Shown in pieces: positions 1 to 12,936 of a stretch of DNA of 64,000 nt. This stretch comes from Scilla litardierei. Taxonomy: Eukaryota; Streptophyta; Magnoliopsida; Asparagales; Asparagaceae. Both the position numbers and the translations under genes were made by a program. Every line of letters begins with the position of its first letter. Within the stretch, counting starts at the first letter, position 1. The stretch is from positions 79,484,422 through 79,548,421 of the forward strand of contig CM061140.1 of assembly GCA_030789695.1 (NCBI GenBank), given 5' to 3'. The notes beneath the pieces are model-generated. The model was given only the letters and a program-made list of their open reading frames with translations. It was not told where the DNA came from and searched no databases.

Positions 1-119
1 TATAAGCAAGATGAAAGTTTATTTAAGTAAATTAAAAACTGACATTCAAATAAAAGTGCTTTCAAAACAAACTACAAATGAAGTTACAGAAATTTAAATG
101 CATAGATATAAGGTAGGGC

Positions 120-1142
120 TCAATCGAGCAGGCCGTCATTTTCGAAATCTTTTGTAGTGAACTTGGTGAGCGGTTGAACAGCCGCCAAGTTTGTTTCAGG
201 CTGAGACTTCTGGCTTGCCTGATACCGATCCTGGAGGTGCTGAGGAGTGCGGAGGTTTCTGGACCAATGTCCAGTCATGCCACATTTATGGCATTTATCC
301 TCCCAGTTCTTCTTAGGAATTGACACTGGATCAGTGTTCTTACGCTTCCATGTGAAGTTTCTCTTCCCTTTGTTGTTGTTGTTGGTCTGGGGTGGTGCTC
401 CTCTTACTGGTTTCATTACAGCTTTCCCTTTGTTCTTTCTAGCATTCTTCTTATTTTTCCACTTCTGGGGAGAAACATGGTGGGCTTCAGGGATAGTGGC
501 AGTACTAGCAGGGCGCAAATTATGAGTGGCAAGCAGTAAATCTCTATTCTGCTCTGCCCTAAGAAGGCAAGAGAGCAAATCAGAGAACTTCATGAAGTTG
601 CGTTCACGATACTGTTGCATGAGGATTGCATCTTTCTCGTGAGACGAGGTAAATGTCTTTTCCAACATGCGATGCTCAGACACTTCTTCACCGCACAACT
701 TTAGGCGTGAGGTGATATTATAAAGTGCTGAGGTATACTCAGCAACGGACTTATAGTCCTGAAGTCTGAGGTTTTTCCACTCATAACTGGCACGTGGTAA
801 TATGACATCAATTTGATATGTATAACGTGCCTCCAGTGCTTTCCACAACTCCAAAGGATCTTCAACCGTTAAGTATTCGGCCCTTAAGGTCTGATCTATG
901 TGTCTCCTGATATAGATAATGGCTTTCGCCTTATCTATGTCGGAGACAACGGTAGGAGAACTGCTAGATGGATGTGCCACTTCAGGGGCACTGCTAGCAG
1001 CTGTCTCGGCCACTGCAGGGGACAGAATCGAGTGGAGAAGTGCCATTGAATGCAAGTGGAACTTCAGGTCCACTCGCCAGCTAAGATGGTTCTTTCCCGC
1101 TGCATCAAGAACCTCAAAATCGACGCTTGCCAATTTTGCCAT
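120..1142 (-). CDS. gag: Copia-type Gag polyprotein (340 aa), zinc knuckle missing last Cys
   Basis: The protein is the capsid/nucleocapsid precursor of a Ty1-copia element, which assembles cytoplasmic virus-like particles around the element RNA. The start is the ATG at 1142-1140, matching the MAK/MAR-xASVDF start of the related frames. Residues ~70-210 match the copia gag polypeptide family (UBN2-type), including the blocks LTVEDPLELW, SRLKLCGE and ILMQQYRER. A basic stretch (~230-275) precedes one CCHC zinc knuckle at residues ~284-297. The knuckle has C-x2-C-x4-H but the fourth ligand is Leu (HWSRNL), whereas Copia B and C have Cys (HWSRIC, HWSRVC). The frame is otherwise uninterrupted. 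Loss of the last Cys probably weakens RNA binding. Confidence 0.85.
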   Translation of the reverse strand: MAKLASVDFEVLDAAGKNHLSWRVDLKFHLHSMALLHSILSPAVAETAASSAPEVAHPSSSSPTVVSDIDKAKAIIYIRRHIDQTLRAEYLTVEDPLELWKALEARYTYQIDVILPRASYEWKNLRLQDYKSVAEYTSALYNITSRLKLCGEEVSEHRMLEKTFTSSHEKDAILMQQYRERNFMKFSDLLSCLLRAEQNRDLLLATHNLRPASTATIPEAHHVSPQKWKNKKNARKNKGKAVMKPVRGAPPQTNNNNKGKRNFTWKRKNTDPVSIPKKNWEDKCHKCGMTGHWSRNLRTPQHLQDRYQASQKSQPETNLAAVQPLTKFTTKDFENDGLLD

Positions 1143-1148
1143 TTTAAT

Positions 1149-2653
1149 CTATGCAATTTAAATAAGCATGTATTAATAATTAAAATTCATGCTTAAAAGA
1201 AATAAATAAGAAAAAAATGCGGGGATCGACCAGATACCCAAAACATAAAATATCCAAAGTCCATATTACAGTCCATAAAGCAGATAAAGAAAAATACAAT
1301 TTGGAATCCCTTTTGGGTCCCAGCTTTATGCAATCTTCTCCTCAATCTTCATAGGTAGTAACACCGGTCTTTGGCATTATATATAAATTCATCACTACAA
1401 ATTTCGCTCAGAAAAGAAAAAGAAATTACAAAGAGAAGGAATGTAATAAAAGGGTATCAAAAAATGGCCGATCCCAAAATTCGCATTTTGACTTATTTAA
1501 ATATCCACGCAGTTTTATGTGCTACAGGCAAATAATAACAGCGCAATATCACAGACATTACAAAAATCATCAATCCAAAATTAGTGGATAAAAATTTTTA
1601 TTTAAGTTAAAAAAATTAGTTGGACCACGGGGAAACGTCATTCATTTTTAGGTTTGGTAACTAAAGACATAGCAGTCTCAGGATCCGTTTAATCAATTTA
1701 ACTTAAATTAATGTTTTATCCAATGTTAAAGAGATTAACAATTGAAAAGAAACAGATAAAATAACATAATCTGTAAGTCCGGATTATCAGGGTTTTTAAT
1801 AAATTTAATTTTGGCCTTGCGGGTTAGTGGCACGCGGGCTAGATACGGGCTGCAGGACCGATAGCAAAATAATACCCATATTAATTTTCAATGTTATTAA
1901 CTGGGCTTCAGGCCCAAAAACAGCCAAAATAATATATTATGCAGTTTTGGGCTGCAGGACCATGGGCTATAATCTTTAAAATTAAATTAAAAATGTCCAA
2001 AAGGAGTAAAATGTCCTTTAAAAATACACAAGCCCTAAACAAACTTTAGGGTATTAGTCAAGGAATGTAAAGAGACCCCAACCCCTCATCAAACAAGTTT
2101 TAGGACCATGAGCAGCCGGAAAGGCCCCCCCCCCCCCCCCCCCCCCCTGTCCGAGGGGGGCGGCGGCCAGAGGCTCCCCCCCCCCCCCTCTGAGGGGGGC
2201 TGCGCACAGAGACCCCCCGTCCGGGGGCAACTGACAGAGGCCACCCCCGTCCGGGGGGCGGTGCACAGAGGCCCCCCGTCCGGGGGGCGTCTCAGAGAGC
2301 CCCCTACCCCGTCCGGGGGGGCGGAGCACATCCCCCCCGTCGGGGGCACACAGAGCCCCCCTGTTCGCGGGAGGGGGGGCGTACAGAGGCCCCCCACCCA
2401 TCGGGGGGCTGCTCAGAGGCCCCTCGGTCCGGGGGGCGACGGACAGAGGCCCCCCGGCCGGGGGGCAGCTCAGATCCCCCCGTCCAGGGGGGCGGCTTCG
2501 GGGCGCCCTCATACGGGGGGATGAATGGGTTTATTTTTTTGTTTAAGGTAGATTTTTAATATGTATATTGCATATTTAACAAGCTTAAAGAAAATCTGTG
2601 TAAAATCATAGCAAACTATATTTGTTAATTATCTACGGGATCGAAATTTTTTC
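1149..2653 (-). other. Predicted leader intron of Copia A, donor site mutated
   Basis: By comparison with Copia B and C, the leader has an acceptor-like TTGCATAG just before the gag ATG (AG at 1150-1149) and a donor-like TCTAGAG at ~2654. The donor reads AG|GA instead of AG|GT, so splicing would be lost in this copy. The interval carries the GC-rich array and one hairpin with stem GGGC/GCCC and loop TTCAG (1903-1915). No coding sequence is visible in it. Confidence 0.35.
2126..2520. repeat. GC-rich tandem palindromic array in Copia A leader
   Basis: About a dozen degenerate units of ~30-36 bp, each containing a self-complementary core such as CCCCCGTCCGGGGG, separated by short CAGAGG-containing spacers. 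A C homopolymer precedes it at ~2126-2147. Long open frames through it on both strands are artefacts of the low stop density. It starts about 340 nt after the 5' LTR, nearly the same offset as the GC-rich palindromes in Copia B and C. Confidence 0.85.
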
Positions 2654-2858
2654 CTCTAGATCAAAGATCTAGGGACGATCGTAATAAAAATCCGTAGAGT
2701 GAAATCCCCGCTCCCGATACGATTAAAAGATAGCCGCAACGGTTCGTCGCAAGCCGGAACGGATCGCCGCAACAGTAGATTCCTTCGTGCTTAGGAGGTT
2801 AATTTGAGGGGATACGGGAGAAAAGCTCAAAGAGATGAGAGCTTCGGTGCTGATAACG

Positions 2859-3035
2859 TGTTGTGACTTAGAGAAAAAGAGTAACCATGGCTTTGTGCCA
2901 TGGTTCTATATTTATTCATTTCATATGGAATATGAAAAGGTATGAACACCAAAGGTCCCCATTACTCTAATAAGTAGGGGGAGTAACGGAGGGATAAAGT
3001 GGTGGGGAGGCCAAAGGCCTCCCTCACTCATAACA
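2859..3035 (-). repeat. 5' LTR of Copia A (177 bp)
   Basis: On the minus strand the LTR starts TGTTATGAGTGAGG and ends TAAGTCACAACA. It contains a TATA-type promoter (AATATAAATAG, ~2906-2916) and a short hairpin made by CCATGG copies on either side of CTTTGTG (2886-2902). The sequence after the LTR on the minus strand is CGTTATCAGCACCG, the same primer-site region as in Copia B and C. Confidence 0.7.
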
Positions 3036-3752
3036 TCATGTAAATAGATTAGAGAGGGATATGTTTGTGTGGGTACTTGAAAACGGAATAGAATGAACGT
3101 AATTAAGGCAAAAAGCATGGTCCACACTAACGCACCCCAAAACACGTACACATTCCAACACCCACTTCAAAGAGGGCCCACATTGATCATGTGGTGCACT
3201 CCTCGCCAATGCTTTGACATAGTCAACTTGTGATTGTGGCAAAGGCCGTCAATTGTATAATAGATTGCTAAGCACATCTTTCTTTTTTAAAAAAATTGTA
3301 AACTCAAAATATTTTTTTTCAAAAAGGCAGGTTTTATCCCTTTTCCCTCAACTTCTCTTTCTTCTCCAACCGTCACCAACACGGCTTCCTCCGTCTCTAT
3401 CTCCTCAAACGCTTCATCCATCTCTTACGCCTCCCAAACTCTCCCTCAACCTCTTCCACACTTCATCCATCTTTTACACCGCCCAAACTCTCCCTCAACC
3501 GCTTCCACACCATCATCATCCATCTCCTCCATCTCCTCCACTCAAAATGAAACCTAAAAATTCTTTATAAAACAATTAAAATCAACACCTTTAATTTAAT
3601 CCAAAAATAAAATTAAAAATCAATGAAACCTAAAAAACTTGAATCCCATCAAAAATCAATTAAATTCTGGAAAATCGACGAGCTCAGACTTTCAGGACAA
3701 AACATCATATGCGATATTCATGACTATATCCCCAAACACCATATGTGGTACT
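3036..3752. other. Intergenic stretch between Copia A and the gypsy element
   Basis: No gene is supported. 3340-3545 is CT-rich and contains a tandem duplication of a ~56-bp segment (copies sharing CTTCATCCATCT and CCAAACTCTCCCTCAACC). 3560-3650 is AT-rich with two copies of AATCAATGAAACCTAAAAA-like sequence. This is the oldest visible flank, into which the gypsy element at 3753 inserted. Confidence 0.5.
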
Positions 3753-4471
3753 TGTTGCGTCATTGCACTGGCACTCAAGGGGGCTCGTCCAGTGAGTAAC
3801 CAAAGCCCACGAAGGAACTCTAAAGCAAACTCAGTCAAAGCCCACATACCATTTGACCATTGCACTCCTGCCTAATATGCAAGGGATCGGAGGAAACTCA
3901 GAAATAATGGTGACGTGGGCGACGGTTACTCCTATTAAACAGGGGAGGATCATGGCGTCATAAGTGGTGACCGTTATCTTCCTAATGTTACTGAAGAGAC
4001 GAATGAGATCTATACATATACGTGAGAGGAACAGAACAAGGGAGGTACGAGATCCGATACTCTGACATTCTATACTCAATCTAATATTTCTTCCTCTAAA
4101 GAGCTTGTGACGCCTGACTCGAGATGAGCTTCAGTGTGTCGATCTCGACAGCTCCAAGCTTCCTCCCTTAAGTCCCATACTAACTTAGCATCGGAGGGAA
4201 TTTGGGTTGGGACCCATATCCGACCCCCATGACGTTTCATTGTGATACATGAAGATTGTGGAACGTCTCAACGAGAAGGTCACATCTCTATCGACGATAG
4301 CTCGAGACTCGATCTACTCGGTGAGTCGAACGGCTACCACATATCAAATCTTCCTATCAATGACGCCAGTTCTACTAACCAGGGTCCTACGCAACCAGCT
4401 GACGAGGCTCCACCTCATCAGGAGAGGTCCACATCAGCACACACACCGTTAACACCATTTTGGCCTTAACA
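3753..4471 (+). repeat. 5' LTR of the Tat-like element
   Basis: The LTR starts TGTTGCGTCATTG and ends GGCCTTAACA. It aligns over its whole length with 27838-28555, with many point differences and small indels. A TATA-like CTATACATATACGTGAG lies at ~4010-4026. Confidence 0.85.
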
Positions 4472-4473
4472 GT

Positions 4474-4489
4474 TGGCGCCGTTGTGGGA
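4474..4489 (+). other. Primer-binding site of the Tat-like element
   Basis: TGGCGCCGTTGTGGGA follows the LTR after two bases. TGGCGCCGTTGTCGGGG-type sites are typical of plant Ty3-gypsy elements of the Tat/Athila branch. Confidence 0.7.
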
Positions 4490-4499
4490 AACCAACAGT

Positions 4500-5395
4500 C
4501 GATATCCCGAAGCATGAGTAATGTCGACTGGACCCAGTAACCCTGGACCAAATCCTGGTCCAAGTGAGAACTAGAATGCAAACAGTGTTTGAATTGAAGA
4601 CGTTGCAGAGTCCGCGTCTTCATCAAGGGGGGGCTAGAGTGCCCAAAGTCTCTCAACTACAGTTCAACCAATTCGTCGAAAAGGTTGAAAAGAGTGTCAG
4701 GGCACTAGACGCTGTAGTGCAACAAAGCTTTAGACACCCACCTCCAGTAAATGAGCTGCCACCACCTCCAAATCCCACTCTCGCGAGGTAAATTATCTCT
4801 TATAGAGACCGTATAGATCCAAAGCTAGATCGACAGGAGAATGCACCACTCAATACCACTCATACACCTTATCGAAATGGAGAGATGTGGGAAAACAATC
4901 GTGCATTCGGACATCAAGGAGGAACTAGTCCATCCAACAATAGACGAGCCGCCCGCAGCATCCTCGATCAGGTAATCGATCAAGTCACTCAGGGTCCTAA
5001 CCCTCCAGATTTTGCAGGCAGCAACGAGAGGAGCGAGGCAGAGGAAGTCCCCAACTGTTCCTCCAGTGCTACTCACCTGCAAGGCAGAGATGGGCGAACC
5101 CAACTCATCCTTCGCCATTCGACGGACCCCGTTGAAGGAGAACATCGCATCTACTCCGTCCCCCTTGAAGTTTAAAATACCCCCTACTGACATATAATGG
5201 AAAAAGCGATCCTTGGGAGCACATCCACATATACCGAAACATTATGCTACTTCACGAAGCGAACAAACCATACCTTTGCCGAGCTTTCCACACCACACTC
5301 GTCAAAGCGGCAGACGGATGGTACAACGGACTGCCAGATGAATGCATCCGATCTTTTGACGAGTTGTCTGATCGGTTTTGTAGGCAATTCGATGG
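4500..5395 (+). pseudogene. gag: Degenerate Ty3-gypsy gag
   Basis: A decayed capsid frame. The best-preserved part (~5205-5395) reads as a gypsy retrotransposon-gag core: a HIHIYRNIMLLHEANKPYL-type helix, then CRAFHTTLVKAADGWYNGLP and SFDELSDRFCRQF, which matches the plant gypsy Gag pattern of 'CRAF..TL...A..W(F/Y)NGLP..SI.SF..L...F...F'. Upstream parts (MSTGPSNPGPNPGP-like start, proline-rich segment ~4740-4780) are broken by frameshifts and stops. Coding sequence passes straight into satellite repeats at ~5396, with no protease or pol. The short gag and the lack of pol suggest a gag-only derivative that depended on a relative for replication. Confidence 0.65.
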
Positions 5396-5586
5396 GGCCA
5401 CCCCCTCGCAACTGAACGACCCTATCATGTCGTCAACCGTAAGACGACAAGGCCACCCCATCACAAATGAACGACCCTATCGTGTCGTCAGCCGTAAGAT
5501 GAAGGGGCAACCCCTTGCAACTGAACGACCTTATTGTGTCGTCAGCTGTAAGACGATTGGACCGCCCCCTCGTAACTGAACGACAC
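5396..5586 (+). repeat. Satellite array, left part (about 3.5 units of 55 bp)
   Basis: Same repeat as 23179-25150: CAACTGAACGACCCTATCGT followed by GTCGTCAGCCGTAAGACGA and a GGGGCCACCCCCTCG block. It is separated from the rest of the array by the solo LTR at 5587. Confidence 0.9.
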
Positions 5587-6853
<1,267 letters not shown>

Positions 6854-7011
6854 CGTTATTAGCACGATCACGCTCGTTGGAGGAGACGGCGGCTCGCGAG
6901 GAAGGAGATCCATCAATCGCTCAGATTCAAGAAGATCGTAATCTTCTCAACGGGGAGCGAAAAGGGCATCCTTCACCAACCGTCAAATAGATTCCCTTGT
7001 CGAATCTAGAG

Positions 7012-8240
7012 GTAAAAATCAAAACTTTTTAGATCTAAACTTGCGTTTCATGTTAGATCTGCATGTTTTAGGATCAAAAAGTTTAAAACACGATAAAAAA
7101 ATCACATTTTTATTTAGATCCGCATGTCCAAAAACAATAAAAATCAGTTTTTAGCGAGCTAAATGCTTGAAAAATCCGTTTTTACCCCCCGACCTTGATC
7201 CAAAAATCCGCACGCCTGTAGGGCGAAACGTCGGCGCTTCACAAGCGCCGCCGGTGGCGATAAAATGCCGCGGCCTGCAGGCCGCGGCCCGTCGCCGCCA
7301 CGGTGGCCGCGCGTTGCGCGGCCAGCCGTCGCGGCGACACGCCACGGGCCCCCCTAGGGTTTTCGGAAACCCTAACCCTAAACGGGCCAATTTTTCGGGG
7401 GATGCCCAATTAACCATAATGGGTTGTTTTCATGGCCCAAAAGCCTGAAAATTAGCCCATTTACACAAATAATTTTTCTTCTTTTATTTTTGGCCCTAAA
7501 AGCCCAAAATAATTAAAGAAACTTTAAAGGGTTTAAAGCGGTAAACAAAACATTAAAAATATGGATCAAAGGTAAAAAGTTTTTCAAAAATAATTTTTTA
7601 GCACGTCACACACAATTTAGATTATTTAATTAATCTTTAAATACCTGTGATATGATTATCTGCGTGGTTGTATGTTTTCAATATATTATCTGCGTGGATG
7701 TGCAATTAGGCTATGTTTTTAGGGATCAGCCAGGTTTCTGACATTTTTAATTTCCTGTAATTTTTCTTTTTTTTGAGAAAAATTTGTAAGTGAGGATATA
7801 AATGTAAAAAGAAGACCGAAGGACACCAAAAAGGAGCTGAAGGCGTATGCACAAAGAAGATAGGGGCTTCTCTCTGAAGTTCCCGAGTTGTATTTTATTA
7901 TTTCATGTAATTTTTTGATGTAACTTCGGACTGTACTTCTTTTTATTTCGGTGTCGGCTGGCTGATCCCCATAGTCCTAAGTCATTTTCTTTTTCATTGC
8001 TTATACATTAATTGCGTGGATGTTAATTATTTTAATACCATGTTTAATGTTACAATGAAACTGTCAAATAGCATGCGTGAATGTTAACCTTTGTTAATTA
8101 TTCACATTATAAAACCGTAAAAAGCATGTATGTTAAATTCCCTTTAATAGATCCATGCTATGACAAATGCTTGAAATACATGCGTGGATATCTATTTTAC
8201 TCAGTTTTAATGATACAATGCTGTTTTTATATATTGCTAG
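7012..8240 (+). other. Predicted leader intron of Copia B (1229 nt)
   Basis: Donor ATCTAGAG|GTAAAAATC at 7011/7012 and acceptor ATATTGCTAG|AT ending at 8240, nine bases before the gag ATG. Copia C has the same pair at matching places (AGAG|GTAAAAACTC and CTCTGCTAG|AT). Removing the interval would join a ~160-nt 5' exon to gag and delete the GC-rich hairpins and upstream AUGs. It contains no recognisable coding sequence. Confidence 0.45.
7232..7323. repeat. Three GC-rich hairpins in Copia B leader
   Basis: 7232-7250 has stem CGGCGCTT/AAGCGCCG with loop CAC. 7267-7288 is a perfect 22-bp palindrome centred on CTGCAG. 7305-7323 has stem GGCCGCGC/GCGCGGCC with loop GTT. They begin ~380 nt after the 5' LTR, close to the position of the GC arrays in Copia A and C. 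Confidence 0.8.
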
Positions 8241-8248
8241 ATCATTCA

Positions 8249-9157
8249 ATGGCCAGACTTGCGAATGTCGACTTTTCGGTCCTGAAGGCCGATGGGTCAA
8301 ACTACCTGAGTTGGCAGTTGGACCTGAAGTTCCATCTGCGCTCTCATGGTTTCAGTCTCACAACGACCGAGAAGGCAACAACAAGTACTGCCTCAGCCGA
8401 CAAGGATGCTTCAAAAGAAGCACCTCATACAGAGGAAGTTTCCGATATATTAAAGGCGAAAGCCATTATATATATCAGGAAACATTTAGACTCGACCCTG
8501 AAGGACGAGTACCTTACTATAGAGGATCCTTACGAGCTGTGGGACGCACTCGAGGAGAGGTACATGCATCAGAGAGATGTCATACTCCCCCGTGCGCAGT
8601 ACGAGTGGACTCACCTCCGCATACAGGATTATAAATCCGTAGCGGAGTACAACTCAGCACTCTTCCGTATCACCTCACGCCTGAAGTTGTGCGGTGAAAC
8701 GGTGACAGAGAAAATGTTGCTGGAAAAGACGTTCACGTCTTTCCACGAGAAGGACATGATCCTTATGCAACAATACCGTGAGAGGAAGTTCACAAAATAC
8801 TCTGATCTGCTTTCATGCCTGCTTATGGCTGAACAGAACAGAGACCTATTGGTTGCCAGTCACAACCTGCGCCCTCCTGGCTCTGCTCCACTGCCACCTC
8901 CTGCAGAGGCTCACTTCCAGTCTTCCCAGAAGAAGAAGATGGACAAAAAGGCAAAGTTCCAGAAATGGAAAGAACAAAAGCAGCGGAAGAAGGCCACTCC
9001 CCCAGCTCCTCCTCAGAACCAGAAGTTCGTGGAAAAGAAGCAAAAGAGGATGTCCAACAAAGGTGGCACTCCCAAGAAAGACTGGGAGGATAAGTGCTCA
9101 AAATGCGGAATGACGGGCCACTGGTCCAGAATCTGCCGCACCTCGAAACACCTCTAG
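8249..9157 (+). CDS. gag: Copia-type Gag polyprotein (302 aa)
   Basis: Capsid/nucleocapsid precursor of Copia B. The frame is open from 8081, but the start chosen is the ATG at 8249 (MARLANVDFSVLKADG), which aligns with the starts in Copia A and C and directly follows the predicted splice acceptor. Residues ~60-200 are the copia gag polypeptide region (YLTIEDPYELWDALEERY, DYKSVAEYNSALF, LMQQYRERKF). A Lys-rich segment (~230-280) leads to an intact CCHC knuckle, CSKCGMTGHWSRIC, near the C-terminus. The protein stops soon after the knuckle, ~40 residues earlier than Gag of Copia A. This is the only undamaged gene of the element. Confidence 0.85.
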   Translation: MARLANVDFSVLKADGSNYLSWQLDLKFHLRSHGFSLTTTEKATTSTASADKDASKEAPHTEEVSDILKAKAIIYIRKHLDSTLKDEYLTIEDPYELWDALEERYMHQRDVILPRAQYEWTHLRIQDYKSVAEYNSALFRITSRLKLCGETVTEKMLLEKTFTSFHEKDMILMQQYRERKFTKYSDLLSCLLMAEQNRDLLVASHNLRPPGSAPLPPPAEAHFQSSQKKKMDKKAKFQKWKEQKQRKKATPPAPPQNQKFVEKKQKRMSNKGGTPKKDWEDKCSKCGMTGHWSRICRTSKHL

Positions 9158-9428
9158 GACCTCTAACAGGCAAGCCTCAAGCCTCAAGCCTCAAGCTAAG
9201 ACAAACCTGATTGAGTGTGCAGCATTGCCAGAGACCTCATGGACTCCTGAAGACTTCATGGGAGATGACACTCTCTAGTTTTGGACCATTTTTACTAGCA
9301 ATGTATCTTCTTTTTATGCATCGTATCTAGTTTTTATTCCATGTCAAACAATATTTTGAGCATTTTTTATGAAAGTAGATCCTTTCTTTTCATATCATTT
9401 ACTGCTTGAATGTCTTTCTTTTTTAGAT

Positions 9429-12400
9429 ATGGAATTAATCTGCCTAGTGGACAGTGCATCGACGCACTCGATCCTTCAAAACATAGACTACTTCACGAGC
9501 ATAAGTAGCTAGTCTGGTCCACTGAGAACAATCTCAGGACCAGCTAACATAATCGAAGGATCAGGGGCAGCAATTATATTGCTCCCCGGTAACACACAAA
9601 TCACACTTAAAAATGCGTTATACTCCTCCAAATCTATCCGAAACCTCCTAAGCTTTAAAGATATCCGTTTAAACGGATATCGCTTAGAGACGGTCGAGGA
9701 AGATAAAAGGGAATACTTGCTTGTAACGTCTCTTACAAATGGTTCAAAAACCATTGTGGAACGTTTCAAGGGACTCCCCTCGGGAATCTACCAAACAAGT
9801 ATACAAACTCCAGAAACATCCATGGCGGAGCACCTGCAGTGCCCCCAAACACCAGAATTCCAACTCTGGCACAGTAGACTGGGACACCTTGGCTCTGTTA
9901 TGATGTACCGCATCATAAAAAGCTCCAGGGGTATAGACCTGAAGAACCTGAAGATTCTTCAAAAAGGCAAATTCACATGTCCACCCTGTTATAAGGGTAA
10001 ACTGATTACAAGACCCTCTCCACTTAAAGTGGACGTGGAGTCCCCAAGCTTTCTGGAAAGAATCCACGGAGACGTTTGTGGGCCGATACACCCATCAAGT
10101 GGTCCATTCAGGTACTTTATGATCCTGATAGACGCATCTACTAAGTGGCCACATGTGTGTCTACTGTCCACCCGTAACCTAGCACTATCTAAGCTTTTAG
10201 CTCAGATAATCAAGTTACGGGCCCACTTCCTCGACTACCAGATAAAGAAACTCCGTCTGGACAATTGGGGGGGGGGAGTTTACGTCACAAGTCTTTCTAG
10301 ACTATTGCCAAGCTCGGGGAATTGAAGTCGAACATCCTGTAGCACATGTTCACACCCAAAAATGGGTTAGCAGAATCTCTAATTAAGAGACTGCAATGGA
10401 TTGCTCGTCCATTATTACTTCAATCCCAGATGCCAGTGAATGCGTGGGGTCATGCAATTTTGCATGCTGCATCTTTAATAAAATTAAAGACCTTCTGGAG
10501 GTCAGTCATCTTCTCCAATGCAACTAGCACTTGGAGCCTCACTAATTGTCTCACACTTGAGAATATTTGGTTGTGCAGTATACGTCCCCATAGCACCATC
10601 ACAAAGGACAAAGATGGGTCCATAACGTCGCCTAGGCATTTCTGTTGGGTTTGACACCCCCTCCATAATTAGATTCCTAGAACCACTTACGGGAGACGTT
10701 TTCAAGGCATGTCTAGAAGACTGTGAATTCGATGAAACATCGTTTCCAAGACTAGGCTCACAGACAAAGAAGCTCGAAGCTTCAGAATGTATCACTTGGG
10801 ATACAAAGACATTATGTCACTTTGATCCGCCCACAAGCCAGTGCGAGGAGGAGGTCCTGAAGATTCTCCACATCCAAAACACTGTCCATCTCTTGCCGGA
10901 CAAATTTACTGACAACCAGAAGATTGTCAAATCACACGTCCCTACTGCTAACACTCCAGCTAGGATTGACATACCGTAAAATGGATGCAATCCGCCTGCA
11001 GCAGAAATGGTTGGACTTCTCAAAAAGAGAGGGCGACCACCGGGATCCAAGGACCAAGTCCCTCGAAAGAGTATGACCCTTGGTAATGGTAAAAAAATAC
11101 CACCATAGGATGCTACTATAAGCCCTGCTACCCCATCTCTCCCAAACTCTCATGAAGAGGAAAAACCGGGAGAAAATGAAGTTTCGATACACTATGTACG
11201 AACTGAGGAGTGTTGGGACAGAAAGAGCACAACCATAGATGACACATTTGCGTGTAATATTGCCATCAACGTCGCGTACTGCGACGACGATATTGAACCA
11301 CGCTCTCTGACAGAATGTCAAAGTAGAGATGATGGGCCAAAGTGGAAAGCGGCAATAGGAGTGGAGTTGGATTCACTCACCAAACGCAAGGTCTTCGGAC
11401 CCATAGTCCAGACACCAAATGGTGTAAAACCTGTGGGTTATAAATGGGTATTTGTTAGAAAAAGAAATGAATAGAATGAGATCGGTCGCTACAAAGCAAG
11501 GCTTGTAGCGTAGGGTTTTACCCAACGTCCAGGGGTGGATTTTGAAGCCACATACTCCCCGGTCATGGACGCGATCACCTTCCGATTCCTCATTGGCTTA
11601 ACAGCCCAAGAGGGTTTAGATATGCAGCTTATGGATGTGGTTACTGCATACCTATATGGCAACCTAGACCAAGACATCTATATGAGATTGCCTGACGGTT
11701 ATTCTTTGCCTGCAGCACTAAAAGAGAGAGAACGTGACATCTACTCAGTGAAACTGCAAAGATCATTATATGGTCTAAAACAATCTGGAAGGATGTGGTA
11801 TAACAGACTGAGCGATTTCCTTGCAAAACAAGGATTCACAAACGACCCAGTCTGTCATTGCATCTTTATAAGAGCAAAGGCAACATGATTTGTAATCATA
11901 GCCGTCTATGTGGATGACTTGAACCTCATCGGATCTCCTGAAGAGATCGCAGAGATTTCTAGAAGCCTGACAGAAACCTTCGAGATGAAAGACCTTGAAA
12001 AATCAAAATTCTGTTTAGGTCTTCAAATAGAGCACCTTAACGATGGGATCCTGTTACATCAGTCAACTTACACATCAAACTTATTGAAAAAGTTTCAGAT
12101 GGATAAGTGCCACCCCCTCAGCAGTCCAATGGTCGTCAGATCATTGGATGTACATAAAGACCCCTTCCGGCCGCTGGAAGAGGGGGAGGAAGCACTAGGC
12201 CCTGAAGTGCCTTATCTAAGTGCTATCGGTGCACTCCTTTACCTGGCTAACTGCACTCGCCCTGACATAGCATTTGCAGTTAACTTACTAACCAGATATA
12301 GTGCTGCACCTACACAGCGACACTGGGCCGGAGTTAAGCATCTTCTGCGCTACCTCCAAGGGTTCATAGACTTATGTATTCTATAGGAAAGTGGCATCAA

Positions 12401-12936
12401 CGGGTTTAGTTGGTTATGCTGATGCAGGATACAGGTCTGATCCTCATACAGAGAAGTCTCAGACATGATACATGTTTACTTATGGCGGCACAGCCATATC
12501 CTGGAGATCTGTGAAGCAGACCATGACGACCGTCTCATCTACTCACTCAGAGCTCCTAGCGATCTTCGAAGCAAGCAAGGAAAGTTTCTGGCTACGCTCT
12601 GTGATCCAGCACATCCTCACCTCCACCGACCTGATGACCGGCGTTCTTGCGCCTACTCCACTTCATGAAGACAATGCAGCATGTATAGCCCAGCTACAGG
12701 ACGGCTACATCAAAGGCGACAAGACGAAGCATATCTCCCCCAAGTTCTTCTGGACGCACGACCTTCAGAAGCAGAAGCAGATTGAGGTACAGAAGATCCA
12801 ATCATGTAATAACTTGGCGGATTTGCTTACCAAATCCCTGCCTACTAGTATTTTTGAGAAACTTGTATATGGGATTGGGATGAGGAGAGTGAGTAAATGT
12901 AAACTGGGTCAGGATGAGAGGATTATGAACTCATAG
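9429..12936 (+). pseudogene. pol: Copia B pol (protease, integrase, RT, RNase H), multiply broken
   Basis: Pieces in Ty1-copia order. The protease begins LVDSASTHSILQ and is stopped ~80 nt in. The integrase zinc finger (LWHSRLGHLG ... CPPCYKGK) and core (GDVCGPIHPSSGPFRYF) lie at ~9840-10260. A G-run at 10267-10276 (LDN followed by nine or ten G) shifts the frame before the rest of the DDE core. The RT is in pieces from ~11400 to 12386 and keeps the catalytic YVDD within VYVDDLNLIGSPEE (~11907). RNase H (YADAGYRSDP, SSTHSELLAI, EDNAACIAQL) runs to 12936, where the frame ends. At least eight stops or frame changes make it non-functional. Confidence 0.9.

Larger units (their letters stand above)
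1..3035 (-). mobile_element. Copia A: 5' part of a Ty1-copia retrotransposon
   Basis: The element reads on the minus strand. Its 5' LTR is 2859-3035, followed leftward by a leader with a GC-rich array and an intact-length gag frame. The pol region lies beyond the left edge of the window. The LTR is short and its boundary has the same form as the two other copia elements here (LTR ending in ACAACA or similar, then CGTTATCAGCAC-like sequence at 2844-2858 on the minus strand). The gag protein is clearly related to those of Copia B and C, so the three belong to one lineage. The right target-site copy would be TCATG (3036-3040); its partner is outside the window. Confidence 0.85.

Noticed and set aside
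2054..2524. Pro/Gly-rich open frames in the Copia A leader
   Set aside because: They are translations of the GC-rich tandem array on both strands; no independent coding signal.
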